From positions 19,488 through 83,487 of the forward strand of contig CACXCG010000018.1 in the NCBI GenBank assembly GCA_902766125.1: a stretch of 64,000 nucleotides of DNA. Reading direction: 5' to 3'. The position numbers and the translations under genes were made by a program. Source of the stretch: an uncultured Spirochaetaceae bacterium (lineage in GTDB: Bacteria > Spirochaetota > Spirochaetia > Treponematales > Treponemataceae). This document shows positions 16,090-24,848 of this stretch, piece by piece (position 1 is the stretch's first letter; every line of letters starts with the position of its first letter). The notes below the pieces were generated by a model. That model did not search any database and had not been told where the DNA came from. It saw only the letters and a program-made list of their open reading frames with translations.

Positions 16090-16118
16090 TTGCTAACCGT
16101 CGCTTTTTTCTATATACT
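16090..16118 (+). promoter_or_regulatory. proS promoter, almost leaderless
   Basis: TTGCTA (16090-16095), 17-nt spacer, TATACT (16113-16118), and the ATG at 16128 after 9 nt. With a usual start site the 5' UTR would be three bases or fewer and there is no Shine-Dalgarno. Confidence 0.65.
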
Positions 16119-16127
16119 AGTTGCACC

Positions 16128-17942
16128 ATGAAAACATCACAACTTCCATTCAGAACACTGCGGGAAGCCCCCGCCGAAGCTATTATTGCAAGCCATCAGC
16201 TTATGATGCGCGCCGATTTAATTCGCAAATTAGGAAACGGACTGTACACATACATGCCCCTGGGTCTCAAGGCTTACCAGAAAGTAGAAGATACCATTCG
16301 TGAAGAATGGAACAAATCTGGTGCCGTTGAATTCCGTCCGACTGTTATTGTTCCCGGTGACATCTGGAAAGAAAGCGGACGCTGGGACACAATGGGTCCT
16401 CAGATGCTCAAGGCAAAAAACCGCGGTGAACAGGACATGGTAGTCAGCCCTACCGCAGAAGAAGCATACACTGCAATTGTCCGTGCAGGTCTTACCAGTT
16501 ACAAGCAGCTTCCCATCAACATGTATCAGATTAACACAAAATACCGTGATGAGATTCGTCCCCGTTACGGTGTTATGCGTGGCCGTGAGTTCAACATGGC
16601 TGACGGTTATTCAATGAACGCCGATGATGAATCGCTTGACCAGACCTATCAGGCCTATGCAAAAGCATACCTGCGTATTTTCAAGCGCTTGGGTCTTAAA
16701 GTCATTCCGGTAAAAGCAGACACTGGTGCAATGGGTGGAAGCGGCAGTGAAGAGTTCATGGTAGAAAGCGAAGTTGGTGACGATACCCTTATCATCTGTC
16801 CCGACTGCGACTATGCTGCAAACGTAGAAAAAGCTTCATGTAAACCCGACGCTGCAGTAGACAACGACGGAAATGCTCAGAAAAAAACAGACCTTGCAAT
16901 TGAAGACGTTGCAACTCCCAATGTATTCAGCATTGCCGATATGGAACAGTTCTTTAAGTGTACACCCAAAATGTTTATCAAGGCACTGGTGTACCGCGTT
17001 ATAAACAGCACGCTCGATTTAAGCAAGGCACCGTTCTGCGAAAAGCTTGAAAAGAAAACAGAAGGCAACTTAACTTTCTATCCGCTGTCGTATGTGTGTG
17101 TTCTGATTCGTGCAGACCTTGATGTAAACGAAGCAAAACTTGCTGGTGCACTTAAAGCTAGCGAAGTTTGTCTTGCCGATGACCAGGAGATTCTTGCTAT
17201 TGCGGGAGCTCCCCACGGATTTGTTGGTCCTGTTACCGTTAAGTGTCCCATTCTGCAGGATTTAAGCGTTAACGACATGCACGATGCCATTGCAGGAAGC
17301 GGAAAAGAAGGTTACCACATTAAACATGTTGAACCCGGCCGCGACTATACTGCATATCTTAATGCAGACGTGCGCACTGTTGTACCTGGAGACAAATGTC
17401 CGTGCTGTGGCGGAACATTCTACAGCACAAAGGGTAACGAACTGGGTCACATCTTTAAGCTGGGTAAAAAATACACCGAAAGCATGGGCGTTACTTACCT
17501 TGATGTAAACGGAAAAGCAAGTGTTCCAACTATGGGTTGTTATGGAATTGGTGTTGACCGTGTACTTGCAAGTATTATTGAAACGTACCATGATGATAAA
17601 GGAATCATCTGGCCAATGAGTGTTGCTCCGTTCCAGGTTGCAATTGTTCCCATTAAATATCAGGGTGCCATGAAAGAAGCAGCAGACAAACTGTACGAAC
17701 AGCTTACTGCCGCAGGAATTGAAGTTCTGCTTGATGACCGTGATGAACGACCCGGCGTTAAGTTTAACGACATGGATCTTTTGGGATTCCCGGTACGCAT
17801 TACCGTTGGCGAAAAAAATCTTCCCAACGTAGAAATAAAAATGCGTGACCAGACAGAGGCAACTCTTGTTCCGCTTGAGCAGGCAGCAGACTCTGTTACC
17901 AAAACAGTTCGTGACGCACTTGCACAGCTGAACGCAGAATAA
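16128..17942 (+). CDS. proS: Prolyl-tRNA synthetase
   Basis: A 604-residue class II aminoacyl-tRNA synthetase that charges tRNA-Pro in the cytoplasm. Motif 2 lies around YRDEIRPRYGVMRGREF (about 139-155). An editing domain is inserted between motifs 2 and 3 (about 235-400), motif 3 is GCYGIGVDRVLASI (about 465-478), and a C-terminal anticodon-binding domain follows. This is the bacterial long form (ProS type 1, with editing of mischarged alanine). It is divergent from a tRNA-Pro gene. Its message is probably leaderless or nearly so, and an intrinsic terminator follows. Confidence 0.96.
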   Translation: MKTSQLPFRTLREAPAEAIIASHQLMMRADLIRKLGNGLYTYMPLGLKAYQKVEDTIREEWNKSGAVEFRPTVIVPGDIWKESGRWDTMGPQMLKAKNRGEQDMVVSPTAEEAYTAIVRAGLTSYKQLPINMYQINTKYRDEIRPRYGVMRGREFNMADGYSMNADDESLDQTYQAYAKAYLRIFKRLGLKVIPVKADTGAMGGSGSEEFMVESEVGDDTLIICPDCDYAANVEKASCKPDAAVDNDGNAQKKTDLAIEDVATPNVFSIADMEQFFKCTPKMFIKALVYRVINSTLDLSKAPFCEKLEKKTEGNLTFYPLSYVCVLIRADLDVNEAKLAGALKASEVCLADDQEILAIAGAPHGFVGPVTVKCPILQDLSVNDMHDAIAGSGKEGYHIKHVEPGRDYTAYLNADVRTVVPGDKCPCCGGTFYSTKGNELGHIFKLGKKYTESMGVTYLDVNGKASVPTMGCYGIGVDRVLASIIETYHDDKGIIWPMSVAPFQVAIVPIKYQGAMKEAADKLYEQLTAAGIEVLLDDRDERPGVKFNDMDLLGFPVRITVGEKNLPNVEIKMRDQTEATLVPLEQAADSVTKTVRDALAQLNAE

Positions 17943-17954
17943 AAATCATTTACA

Positions 17955-17990
17955 AACCGCATGTAACGCTTTTGTGTATGTGCGGTTTTT
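17955..17990 (+). terminator. proS terminator
   Basis: Stem AACCGCA/TGCGGTT with a 19-nt partly structured loop and a run of five T. The next gene starts only 18 nt later with its own GAGGA site and no clear promoter, so read-through probably expresses it. Confidence 0.7.
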
Positions 17991-18008
17991 CTATTAAGAG
18001 GAATTAAA

Positions 18009-19064
18009 ATGAAACACAGTAAAACCTTTTTTACCGCCCTGGCACTGACTCTTTTGTGCTCAGTCGCATTTGCACTTCCCGGAGTAGAGTCATATATTCC
18101 CGATGAATCCGGAGAATTCATTTACTACAGCGACTATTCTTTTGAACGCACCTCATACATCGGATTTATGTACTATAACGATTCAACCTATGCAATCCGT
18201 TACTATGCACCGATGGATGCAGCAAAAAAACTGTTTGAAAAAGACATTACCCTGTACTTTTTAATTGATCCTGCAGCACAACACCTTACGCTCAAAGGCG
18301 AAAAAATAACCGGCGAAACAGAAACCTCAGACAAAGACATTATCAATTATCTGCACGACCTGTTCTATGAGTTTACCGCACGCAGACAGAAAGTAAGCGT
18401 AACCGGACTTACCAAAGTTACAAACACAGAAGACTTTGCTCAGTTTGGCGGAACCGTACAGGTTACCTACAGCAACATTGCTCCTATTTTTAACCTTGAA
18501 TCTATTCGTGCAGCAGACGGAACCGTATTGTTCAAAATGCTTTCAACCGGAATGGTTTCTTCAGATACAGACAACAGCTTTCCTTCTTTCAAAGGAGTAG
18601 AAGGTTTACCCAAAGACAATGCCCGCTCTTTCAGCAATAAAAAATCAAAGGCGGTAACCGTTACCTTTGGAACTCAGACAATTACCATTGACGAAACCTG
18701 GGAAGCCTCTTTAGACAACTTATGGTTTAAGGGAAACGAAGCACTGCTTTCCCTTAATGAAATCTCAGAAGCACCCATGAATTCTGCCCAGTACGAAACC
18801 TATCTATGCCGCAAACTTTGCCAGGGAACAAACGGCTCTTTCTCTGTGCTGCCTCAGACACGCATGGAAGTAAACGGAGCAACAGTAACTATTACTGCCC
18901 TGCACTACGAACCTGCTACCGGAAACGTAACGCGCGACTTTAACATCCTTACAAAAAAAGCGGACGGTTCATACACCTACTTAAAGCTGACCGTATTCGA
19001 CGGAATCTATCAGGCTAACAAGCAGTACTTTACAACCATCCTTAATTCATATCAGATTCAGTAA
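18009..19064 (+). CDS. Exported protein of unknown function
   Basis: A 351-residue protein with a Sec signal peptide (cleavage likely after SVAFA, about residue 23) and no membrane segment afterwards, so it is probably periplasmic. The mature protein is rich in aromatic residues and Thr, and looks like mostly beta structure. It has two cysteines near the middle of the C-terminal half (CRKLC). I recognise no family. GAGGA precedes the ATG. It lies after proS on the same strand and converges, with a 7-bp overlap, on another unknown exported protein of similar size, which may be a partner. Confidence 0.7.
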   Translation: MKHSKTFFTALALTLLCSVAFALPGVESYIPDESGEFIYYSDYSFERTSYIGFMYYNDSTYAIRYYAPMDAAKKLFEKDITLYFLIDPAAQHLTLKGEKITGETETSDKDIINYLHDLFYEFTARRQKVSVTGLTKVTNTEDFAQFGGTVQVTYSNIAPIFNLESIRAADGTVLFKMLSTGMVSSDTDNSFPSFKGVEGLPKDNARSFSNKKSKAVTVTFGTQTITIDETWEASLDNLWFKGNEALLSLNEISEAPMNSAQYETYLCRKLCQGTNGSFSVLPQTRMEVNGATVTITALHYEPATGNVTRDFNILTKKADGSYTYLKLTVFDGIYQANKQYFTTILNSYQIQ

Positions 19065-20044
19065 GTAAACGAAAGCTGTACGACACTCAGTACAGCAGAA
19101 TCAGAGTAGACGGTTATGCGGAACCAGTACTTGCCCTTGTGGTCAGTTTCATCAAACCGCATACCCGCCGCCTGATCTACCGTATATAGCAGCGTAGACT
19201 TGGGCGGTCGCGTTGGTGCAAAAGAAAGATTATAAAAACTGTCTGCAACCGTATGTGCATCTTCTTCTAAAAGTTCAAAATCATAATACACAGGAACCTG
19301 ACATTCTTTCTGAAGACTAAACACAATAAACGGAGCAATATCATTCCCTGTCATTTTTGTAACTGCTTTTACATGCGGAGTTTCATTTTCAGAAAGTGTC
19401 TTCCACTGTTCAATAACAGAAGCAAGATCTTCGACCAGAATAATTTTTCCTTCAAGTCCATCTGCACTAAAGTCTGCAACTCCATTAGAAGAAGTAACAA
19501 CACTAACTCCTTCTTTCATCTGAAGGGCAGAATAAAATTCTTTGCGGATCTGTTCATGCATGAGCGGAAGTCTTTTCTGCAGCTGAAGCATAAGCGGCTG
19601 TCTTTGCTGAGCATTACTTACCACCTGCCAGAACACCTGTGTTTTTATAATTGCCTTACTCATAAGACCTTCGGGCAAATGCGAGTACACGGTATCGGCA
19701 TCTACTTTTGTCAGAGAATCCTGATATAAAAATCCAGCAACCAGTTCTGCATCACCAGAGAAAACAAAGGCATCATTGTTTTTCTGATAGCCCCAGCCAA
19801 TAAGGATATTTGCAAGCGTAACATCTTCCGCAAACGTTTTAAACTGTTTATTGATTTCAACGGTAAGTTCATCTTCGGTGTCAACGCAGGAAAGAATTCT
19901 GTCGAAGGTTTCTGCTTTTCCGTTAAGAAAATATTCATCCCACAACTGATTTACGTCATGCAACGTAAGTGCAGGCTGTGCTGCATGGGCACAGACAATA
20001 GAAACAATAAGTGCAGAAAAAACTGCAGCAATCTTACGGAACAT
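19058..20044 (-). CDS. Exported protein of unknown function
   Basis: A 328-residue protein with a signal peptide (MFRKIAAVFSALIVSIVCAHA) and a soluble mature part. The first half looks helical (for example AETFDRILSCVDTEDEL) and the C-terminal third beta-rich, ending in a hydrophobic strand LSVVQLSFTY. That end resembles the aromatic terminal strand of some outer-membrane proteins, but no barrel pattern is evident. I know no family for it. GAGG lies upstream of the ATG. It follows the GerMN gene by 24 nt, so the two are probably one operon. Confidence 0.7.
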   Translation of the reverse strand: MFRKIAAVFSALIVSIVCAHAAQPALTLHDVNQLWDEYFLNGKAETFDRILSCVDTEDELTVEINKQFKTFAEDVTLANILIGWGYQKNNDAFVFSGDAELVAGFLYQDSLTKVDADTVYSHLPEGLMSKAIIKTQVFWQVVSNAQQRQPLMLQLQKRLPLMHEQIRKEFYSALQMKEGVSVVTSSNGVADFSADGLEGKIILVEDLASVIEQWKTLSENETPHVKAVTKMTGNDIAPFIVFSLQKECQVPVYYDFELLEEDAHTVADSFYNLSFAPTRPPKSTLLYTVDQAAGMRFDETDHKGKYWFRITVYSDSAVLSVVQLSFTY

Positions 20045-20068
20045 AAGCGCCTCCGTTACCAGACAAAT

Positions 20069-20917
20069 CTAGAAGCTTCTGCGATTAAGCGGAGTGCCTA
20101 CCCAGACACCTTCGCTTCCCAAATATTCACGCTTTTCGCCGTCAATCAAAAACTGAACGCTTTCTACTGTGGGGAAGGCCGTAGCCGTGTAGACAATCTG
20201 CTGTAACTGACCACGCGTTCCTTCTACACCATACTGATTGAATTCAAATTCACTGCTGAAGTTTAAGGTTGCAACACCATTCTTAACTGATGCACCCAGA
20301 AGTTTTGTTCCCGAAGAAATAAGAGAACGACAACCGTCATCTTCTTCACTGTCAGTAGGACCTGCAATAAGTGCATTAAGTGTATCTACCAGCGGACTGT
20401 CCGACTTTTTCATGGTACGGGTAACTTCATGCCGTGCAACAGAACCGTCGCTTTCTATTTCCATAAAGAAAAGACGCACGTTCATAGTCTGACCAATAGT
20501 GCTTGGCTGCGGAGTCTGACTTATTGTCTGCGGTGCGCTTACCGGCTGTGTTTCCTGCTGAACATTTTTTGCTTCGGTTGCCTGTGCTTCCTGTTCGCGG
20601 GCAGCTTCATTCTGTGCCGTTACCGAAGATGTTGTTTGCGTCGGATTTACAGAAATTGAAACAACGGAGCTTTCAGGCTGAACATCATTCTTGTCGATTT
20701 CCTGGTCGACGATTTCTTCTGTTTCCGAGTTTTCTACAAAGGCCGGAGTTTTTCCAAAGACCTGATCAAAGAAATCAGTAGATTTTAAATTGCTGATGAT
20801 TTTTTTCTGATTTACAACGAAGATTACCAGAAGAATAAGGGCAGCAAGAGCCCACAAAGCAAGTGCAAGACCACTTTTCTGCTGATTTTTACCTGAACGT
20901 TTTTTTTGCTGAGCCAT
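20069..20917 (-). CDS. Membrane-anchored GerMN-domain protein
   Basis: A 282-residue protein: a basic cytoplasmic start, one membrane helix (about residues 18-36), a long low-complexity linker rich in Q, T, E and P (about 60-140), and a C-terminal GerMN domain (about 145-270). The GerMN domain occurs in spore-germination and cell-envelope proteins, often as a peptidoglycan-associated or lipoprotein module; its role here is unknown. I start it at the ATG at 20917, not at an upstream codon, because the -10 box ends six bases before this ATG. It is first in an operon with the exported protein downstream. Confidence 0.8.
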   Translation of the reverse strand: MAQQKKRSGKNQQKSGLALALWALAALILLVIFVVNQKKIISNLKSTDFFDQVFGKTPAFVENSETEEIVDQEIDKNDVQPESSVVSISVNPTQTTSSVTAQNEAAREQEAQATEAKNVQQETQPVSAPQTISQTPQPSTIGQTMNVRLFFMEIESDGSVARHEVTRTMKKSDSPLVDTLNALIAGPTDSEEDDGCRSLISSGTKLLGASVKNGVATLNFSSEFEFNQYGVEGTRGQLQQIVYTATAFPTVESVQFLIDGEKREYLGSEGVWVGTPLNRRSF

Positions 20918-20923
20918 ACATAC

Positions 20924-20952
20924 AGTATACGGCAAAAAAGCATTCTTTTCAA
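20924..20952 (-). promoter_or_regulatory. Leaderless promoter of the GerMN gene
   Basis: Minus strand: TTGAAA (20952-20947), 17-nt spacer, TATACT (20929-20924), 6 nt to ATG. Confidence 0.7.
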
Positions 20953-20968
20953 CACAGAAAAATTACTG

Positions 20969-20997
20969 TTGCAAAATCCGGCTTACACTGTTATACT
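20969..20997 (+). promoter_or_regulatory. Promoter of the Rrf2 regulator gene
   Basis: TTGCAA (20969-20974), 17-nt spacer, TATACT (20992-20997). The leader is about 18 nt and includes AGGA, so this gene, unlike its divergent neighbour, has a short conventional 5' UTR. Confidence 0.75.
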
Positions 20998-21022
20998 AGC
21001 AGTTAAGTAGGAATTACGACTT

Positions 21023-21460
21023 ATGAAAATTTCAACACGTGGCCGCTATGCACTTCGTTTTATGATAGACCTGGCCCAGCATGACAGCACAGAATATATT
21101 TCGCTTAAGGACATTTCCGAACGGCAGGGAGTGAGTGTAAAATACTTAGAACAGATTACCTCGCTGCTCAGTAAATTCGGATTATTGCAGAGTGTGCGCG
21201 GTCCTCAGGGCGGCTACAAACTTGCAAAGTCTGCAGACAAATACACAGTCGGAGAAATTCTTCGCGTAACGGAAGGAAACCTTGCCCCGGTTGCCTGTCT
21301 GGAAAACACACCCAATCAGTGTCCGCGTGCAAAAAACTGTGACACGCTTGCCTTCTGGTCTGAATTCAACGATCTGGTAAACAACTTTCTTGACTCAAAA
21401 AAGCTCGACGACCTGGTTAAATCAGCCCCCAGTCATCAGAACGGAGACTGGTGTATTTAA
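21023..21460 (+). CDS. Rrf2-family (IscR-like) transcriptional regulator
   Basis: A 145-residue winged-helix regulator. It starts MKISTRGRYALRFMIDLA and has the recognition helix and wing KYLEQITSLLSKFGLLQSVR plus GPQGGYKLA, the Rrf2 hallmark. Three cysteines follow (C-x7-C-x5-C), close to the spacing of the [2Fe-2S] ligands of IscR, so it may sense iron-sulphur status or redox. No iron-sulphur assembly genes are adjacent; the neighbours are a GerMN protein and a PAP2 phosphatase. A small hairpin spans its stop codon. Confidence 0.88.
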   Translation: MKISTRGRYALRFMIDLAQHDSTEYISLKDISERQGVSVKYLEQITSLLSKFGLLQSVRGPQGGYKLAKSADKYTVGEILRVTEGNLAPVACLENTPNQCPRAKNCDTLAFWSEFNDLVNNFLDSKKLDDLVKSAPSHQNGDWCI

Positions 21461-21469
21461 CACACCTGC

Positions 21470-22372
21470 TTACTTTTTAAAACTAAGCGTTACCACTACC
21501 CCGTTGGGAATAATGCCCACATTTTCCAGTACAACCGGAGCAGAAGCATTTTTTGCCTTGTGCTGTGCCACCAGATGATGTACAAACGGAACAAAGAAAC
21601 CGCAGGCAGCACCAATTGCAGCACCGGTCAGCACATCGGTAAGAAAATGATTTCCGCTTAAGATACGAAGCACACCTGTTCCCACTGCAAGCGCTGTGTC
21701 AAACACAACAACCGGAACTTTCCATGCTGAATCAGGATAATACTCGCAGAAGACATAGCTTAAGAATGTTGTTGCCATAAAAATGTTGGAAGAATGTCCG
21801 CTTGGCCAGGAAAACTGCCAGTCATCACTGGTAATGCCGTCGGGATCTCTGCTGTCAAAATACATGTAGGGACGGGGACGAAGCATTGTCATCTTTAAAA
21901 TCGAACGCAGACCGTAATTAAGCATAAATGCTTCGAGGTACATTACACCCACATCAAGCAAAGACATAACCGGAAGATTACCGAACGCAGACTCTAAGCC
22001 GAATGTAATGACAGGAAGTGCAAAACCTAAACCGACTGCAACATCCGCAGTTTTATCAAGTGCTGCATTGTAAGGATTCATTGCCCAGCGGTCAAAAGCG
22101 TTGACTGTATTTCTGTCGTAAATGGTTGCAGGATTATAGCGGGGAAAATCTGCGGAGGTTTTTATAACAAGTGAAGTGATAAATGTTCCTGCAGAAAGAG
22201 TTCCCAAAGTGATGTCGGTTACTAAATCAAGTGTAAAGGGATTAACGCCTGTCTCTGTAACACATTTTTCGCGCTCAGGAATGCCGACAGAAAATAATCC
22301 CTGAGAAAAAAGATTTGTACTTACGGTAAGTGCAAGCAGAGCAAGCATTACTTTTCCCTTAAGTGATTTCAT
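21470..22372 (-). CDS. PAP2-family membrane phosphatase
   Basis: A 300-residue protein with an N-terminal signal sequence and several membrane segments. The three PAP2 motifs are intact: K-x6-RP in KMTMLRPRPY, PSGH in WPSGHSSN, and R-x5-H-x3-D in RILSGNHFLTD. The family removes phosphate from lipids such as undecaprenyl pyrophosphate or phosphatidic acid at the outer face of the inner membrane. The start overlaps the methyltransferase stop by four bases (ATGA), giving translational coupling. Confidence 0.88.
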   Translation of the reverse strand: MKSLKGKVMLALLALTVSTNLFSQGLFSVGIPEREKCVTETGVNPFTLDLVTDITLGTLSAGTFITSLVIKTSADFPRYNPATIYDRNTVNAFDRWAMNPYNAALDKTADVAVGLGFALPVITFGLESAFGNLPVMSLLDVGVMYLEAFMLNYGLRSILKMTMLRPRPYMYFDSRDPDGITSDDWQFSWPSGHSSNIFMATTFLSYVFCEYYPDSAWKVPVVVFDTALAVGTGVLRILSGNHFLTDVLTGAAIGAACGFFVPFVHHLVAQHKAKNASAPVVLENVGIIPNGVVVTLSFKK

Positions 22373-23157
22373 TTTGAACTCCTTGCAGATGAAAGTTCAT
22401 ACATAACGACTGCAGAAGCCTGTGCAACATTCAGGCTGTCCATCTGCGGAGCATCTGTTCCTGCATTGATTCCCGTGTAAGGAATAATGACTAAGTGATC
22501 ACAGCAGTCTGAAACTTCACGGCTGATTCCATGCTCTTCGTTACCAAGCACAATAATGGTCGGCGTATTTTTGCACACCGTACGGATAAGCGAAACAGGC
22601 TCTTTTGCTTCAAGAGATGTTCCAATGCTTACCATGCGGCCTTTCATATCCATAAGCAGACGGGGAATTGATTTTATGGAATACACATTAACAAATTCCA
22701 TACCGCCTTCTGCAACGCGGTACGAACTTGTGGTAATGGAAGACTGAGCTTCATCAAGCGGAATAACGATATTCTGAATGCCAAAGAAAGCAGCGCTGCG
22801 CACAACGGCACCAAGATTGTTTGCGTTTCCCACACGGTCAAGCACGATGGTATTCTGTCCCTGTGCAACCCACTGACTGGTAATTTCAGAATTCAGCGGA
22901 GGAACCTGAGGCATTTCAATCATTGCAACAACGCCCTGATGATGCACACTGCCGCACAGTTTTTCAAGTTCTGAAATATCGCGTACCTGATTATACGGTT
23001 TTTTTGCAGCAGCCATCTTACGGCACAGACCGCCAAACAAAGAGGCACGTTCAGGAGCAAAGTAAAAACGGGTAATGCGTTCCCAGTTGATTTTTTCGAG
23101 CGTTTTAACAGCAGCAAATCCGCAGACCGCAAGCTCATTTTTCTGAGTATTCTTCAT
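22369..23157 (-). CDS. rlmB: TrmH/RlmB-family RNA 2'-O-methyltransferase
   Basis: A 262-residue SPOUT methyltransferase. It has an N-terminal RNA-binding substrate domain and the three family motifs: NNLGAVVRSAAFFG (about 121-134), VLGNEEHGIS (about 208-217) and DSLNVAQASAVVMYEL (near the end). It transfers methyl from SAM to a ribose 2'-OH in rRNA or tRNA; 23S rRNA G2251 (RlmB) is the likeliest target but not certain. The start at 23157 is chosen because the -10 ends six bases upstream. PAP2 is translationally coupled downstream. Confidence 0.85.
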   Translation of the reverse strand: MKNTQKNELAVCGFAAVKTLEKINWERITRFYFAPERASLFGGLCRKMAAAKKPYNQVRDISELEKLCGSVHHQGVVAMIEMPQVPPLNSEITSQWVAQGQNTIVLDRVGNANNLGAVVRSAAFFGIQNIVIPLDEAQSSITTSSYRVAEGGMEFVNVYSIKSIPRLLMDMKGRMVSIGTSLEAKEPVSLIRTVCKNTPTIIVLGNEEHGISREVSDCCDHLVIIPYTGINAGTDAPQMDSLNVAQASAVVMYELSSARSSK

Positions 23158-23163
23158 AGCACA

Positions 23164-23192
23164 AGTATAACGGAGCAAAAACTAAAAGTCTA
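23164..23192 (-). promoter_or_regulatory. Leaderless promoter of the rlmB-PAP2 operon
   Basis: Minus strand: TAGACT (23192-23187), 17-nt spacer, TATACT (23169-23164), 6 nt to ATG. The -10 and its flank (CTCCGTTATACTT) are identical to those before ettA. Confidence 0.6.
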
Positions 23193-24234
23193 CTACAGGC
23201 ACGCAGCCGTAGGGACTGTCGGTATACGAAAGGAAGTCGGCAATTATTTTTTTTGCTTCCGGGTTACAGCCGGTTATGCGGGTGACTGTTCCGTCTTTCT
23301 GTTTTACCAGCGGAACAACATAGCGTTTTTTTACAGCAAGCGACACACAGTAATGTCCGTCCAGTGCAGAATCAGTATGTTCTACTTTTGTCATGGTACG
23401 GAAGGTGTGATGCAGTCGCGAAAAGACAATGTCCTTTTTCTGCAGGGCAAAGGCATCAAAGCGTTCTATCAGTTCTTTTTCGGAAAGAGAAAACAAATCA
23501 TCTTCGGTTATGAACTTACAGGAAACGGCACGCGACACAACATCGGCAAGCAGCTGCATGGCAATTTTATCTTCGTTATGCTGCAGAAGAAGTGCAATGG
23601 ACGTAAACTTTTTTGTATACGTAAGGGCTGCTTCTTCGTCATCAAAGCCAAGTTCACTCTGTCCCTGTTCGTTTACAAGTACACAGATGTGACTGTAATT
23701 TTCCCTTACCTGAGAGATTGTCCATTCGCCGCACAACGCTGCCCCTGACGGATACATGTATTCCAGACGGTCTGCACTTAAACCGGGACAGGAATTATCT
23801 GCAACGGGGTAACGGTGATAGTCATCAACATCAGAAGCTGTAAGTCCATCGCGCTTGAGTAAAACTGCAAGGGAAGCATTGCTGTCGATGAGGTTTGCGT
23901 TTATATCTTCTGAACTTTCCTGCGTTAACGCGTCCCCGTTACGAAAGTCGGTTACGTGACTGAAAGCTCTTGTTGAAACATCATGCAAAAGGGCAGCAAT
24001 AGTCTGCTTTTTGTCATGCGTAAAATTCCAGACAATAAGGGCTACTCCCACAGAATGATCAAAGCGTGAATAAAAAAACTGATTTTTAAAAAGCGGAGTC
24101 CAGTCGGTTCCGCACAAAAGCCCTACTCCCTTTAATCTTGCAACTAACGGAAGCTCAAGATAATCCGCCAGAAAATCGGGAACATCAGAATACAAAATAG
24201 AATGATACGCCTGCGCAGTAAATTGTTCTTCCAT
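23182..24234 (-). CDS. HD-domain phosphohydrolase-like protein
   Basis: A 350-residue cytoplasmic protein with an HD superfamily metal site: RFDHSVGVAL (first His), LLHDVSTRAFSH (HD pair) and a later conserved Asp. The fold resembles dGTPase and related deoxynucleotide or nucleotide phosphohydrolases, but the exact substrate is unclear. It is the last gene of the parA-parB-cadD-like run, nine bases after the membrane-protein gene. The C-terminal 150 residues have no recognisable domain. Confidence 0.8.
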   Translation of the reverse strand: MEEQFTAQAYHSILYSDVPDFLADYLELPLVARLKGVGLLCGTDWTPLFKNQFFYSRFDHSVGVALIVWNFTHDKKQTIAALLHDVSTRAFSHVTDFRNGDALTQESSEDINANLIDSNASLAVLLKRDGLTASDVDDYHRYPVADNSCPGLSADRLEYMYPSGAALCGEWTISQVRENYSHICVLVNEQGQSELGFDDEEAALTYTKKFTSIALLLQHNEDKIAMQLLADVVSRAVSCKFITEDDLFSLSEKELIERFDAFALQKKDIVFSRLHHTFRTMTKVEHTDSALDGHYCVSLAVKKRYVVPLVKQKDGTVTRITGCNPEAKKIIADFLSYTDSPYGCVPVVDF

Positions 24235-24243
24235 GCTAAAACC

Positions 24244-24840
24244 TTACGGTCTGTGCCGCAGTAAACCAGACAGCCACGGAATGGTTCCATTCTTAAGAAG
24301 AATATACGTACCAAGAATGACAAACGCAACCGGAATAATCGTCTTTGCAAAATCACGCACATACAGCTGCACATTTTTTGAAAGAGAAAGCTGCACTGCG
24401 CCCCATAGACACAGCGTCTGCAAAACAAACAGCACACATACCATTACAATAAATTCAGAATGAGAAAGAGAATCAAACAGCGGAAGGTAGATTTCTATGT
24501 TATCAGTTCCGTTACCGAGTGCAAGAACAACCGTCTGCACAAACACTAAGATAAACCACACAAACGGAATCTTTTTATCGTATACAAACGGAAACAATAT
24601 CCCGGTCAGAATTGCGACAAAACCGGAAAGTCCCAGCACATTATTATTCACGATATTGAGTACAGGAGTCCAGACGTAACAGACAGCAACCAGTAAAAAA
24701 AGAGAGGCATACTTACCCAGCACAAGTGCAGTGCGTTCGCTTACTGTATCTGATTTGCATGCCAGAAGAAACAGCATAATAAAACCGTCTATCTCTGTGG
24801 CAATAAAAGTGATGAGAGTAGCAAATACAACAGCAACCAT
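24244..24840 (-). CDS. CadD-like membrane transporter (LysE superfamily)
   Basis: A 198-residue protein with six hydrophobic segments. ATEIDGFIMLFLLA near the start and LGNGTDNIEIYLPLF near residue 110 match the paired acidic motifs of the CadD family, whose first members give cadmium resistance. The metal or solute moved here is not known. It follows parB by eight bases with no Shine-Dalgarno, so it is probably translated by coupling. Confidence 0.65.
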   Translation of the reverse strand: MVAVVFATLITFIATEIDGFIMLFLLACKSDTVSERTALVLGKYASLFLLVAVCYVWTPVLNIVNNNVLGLSGFVAILTGILFPFVYDKKIPFVWFILVFVQTVVLALGNGTDNIEIYLPLFDSLSHSEFIVMVCVLFVLQTLCLWGAVQLSLSKNVQLYVRDFAKTIIPVAFVILGTYILLKNGTIPWLSGLLRHRP

Positions 24841-24848
24841 AATGAATG

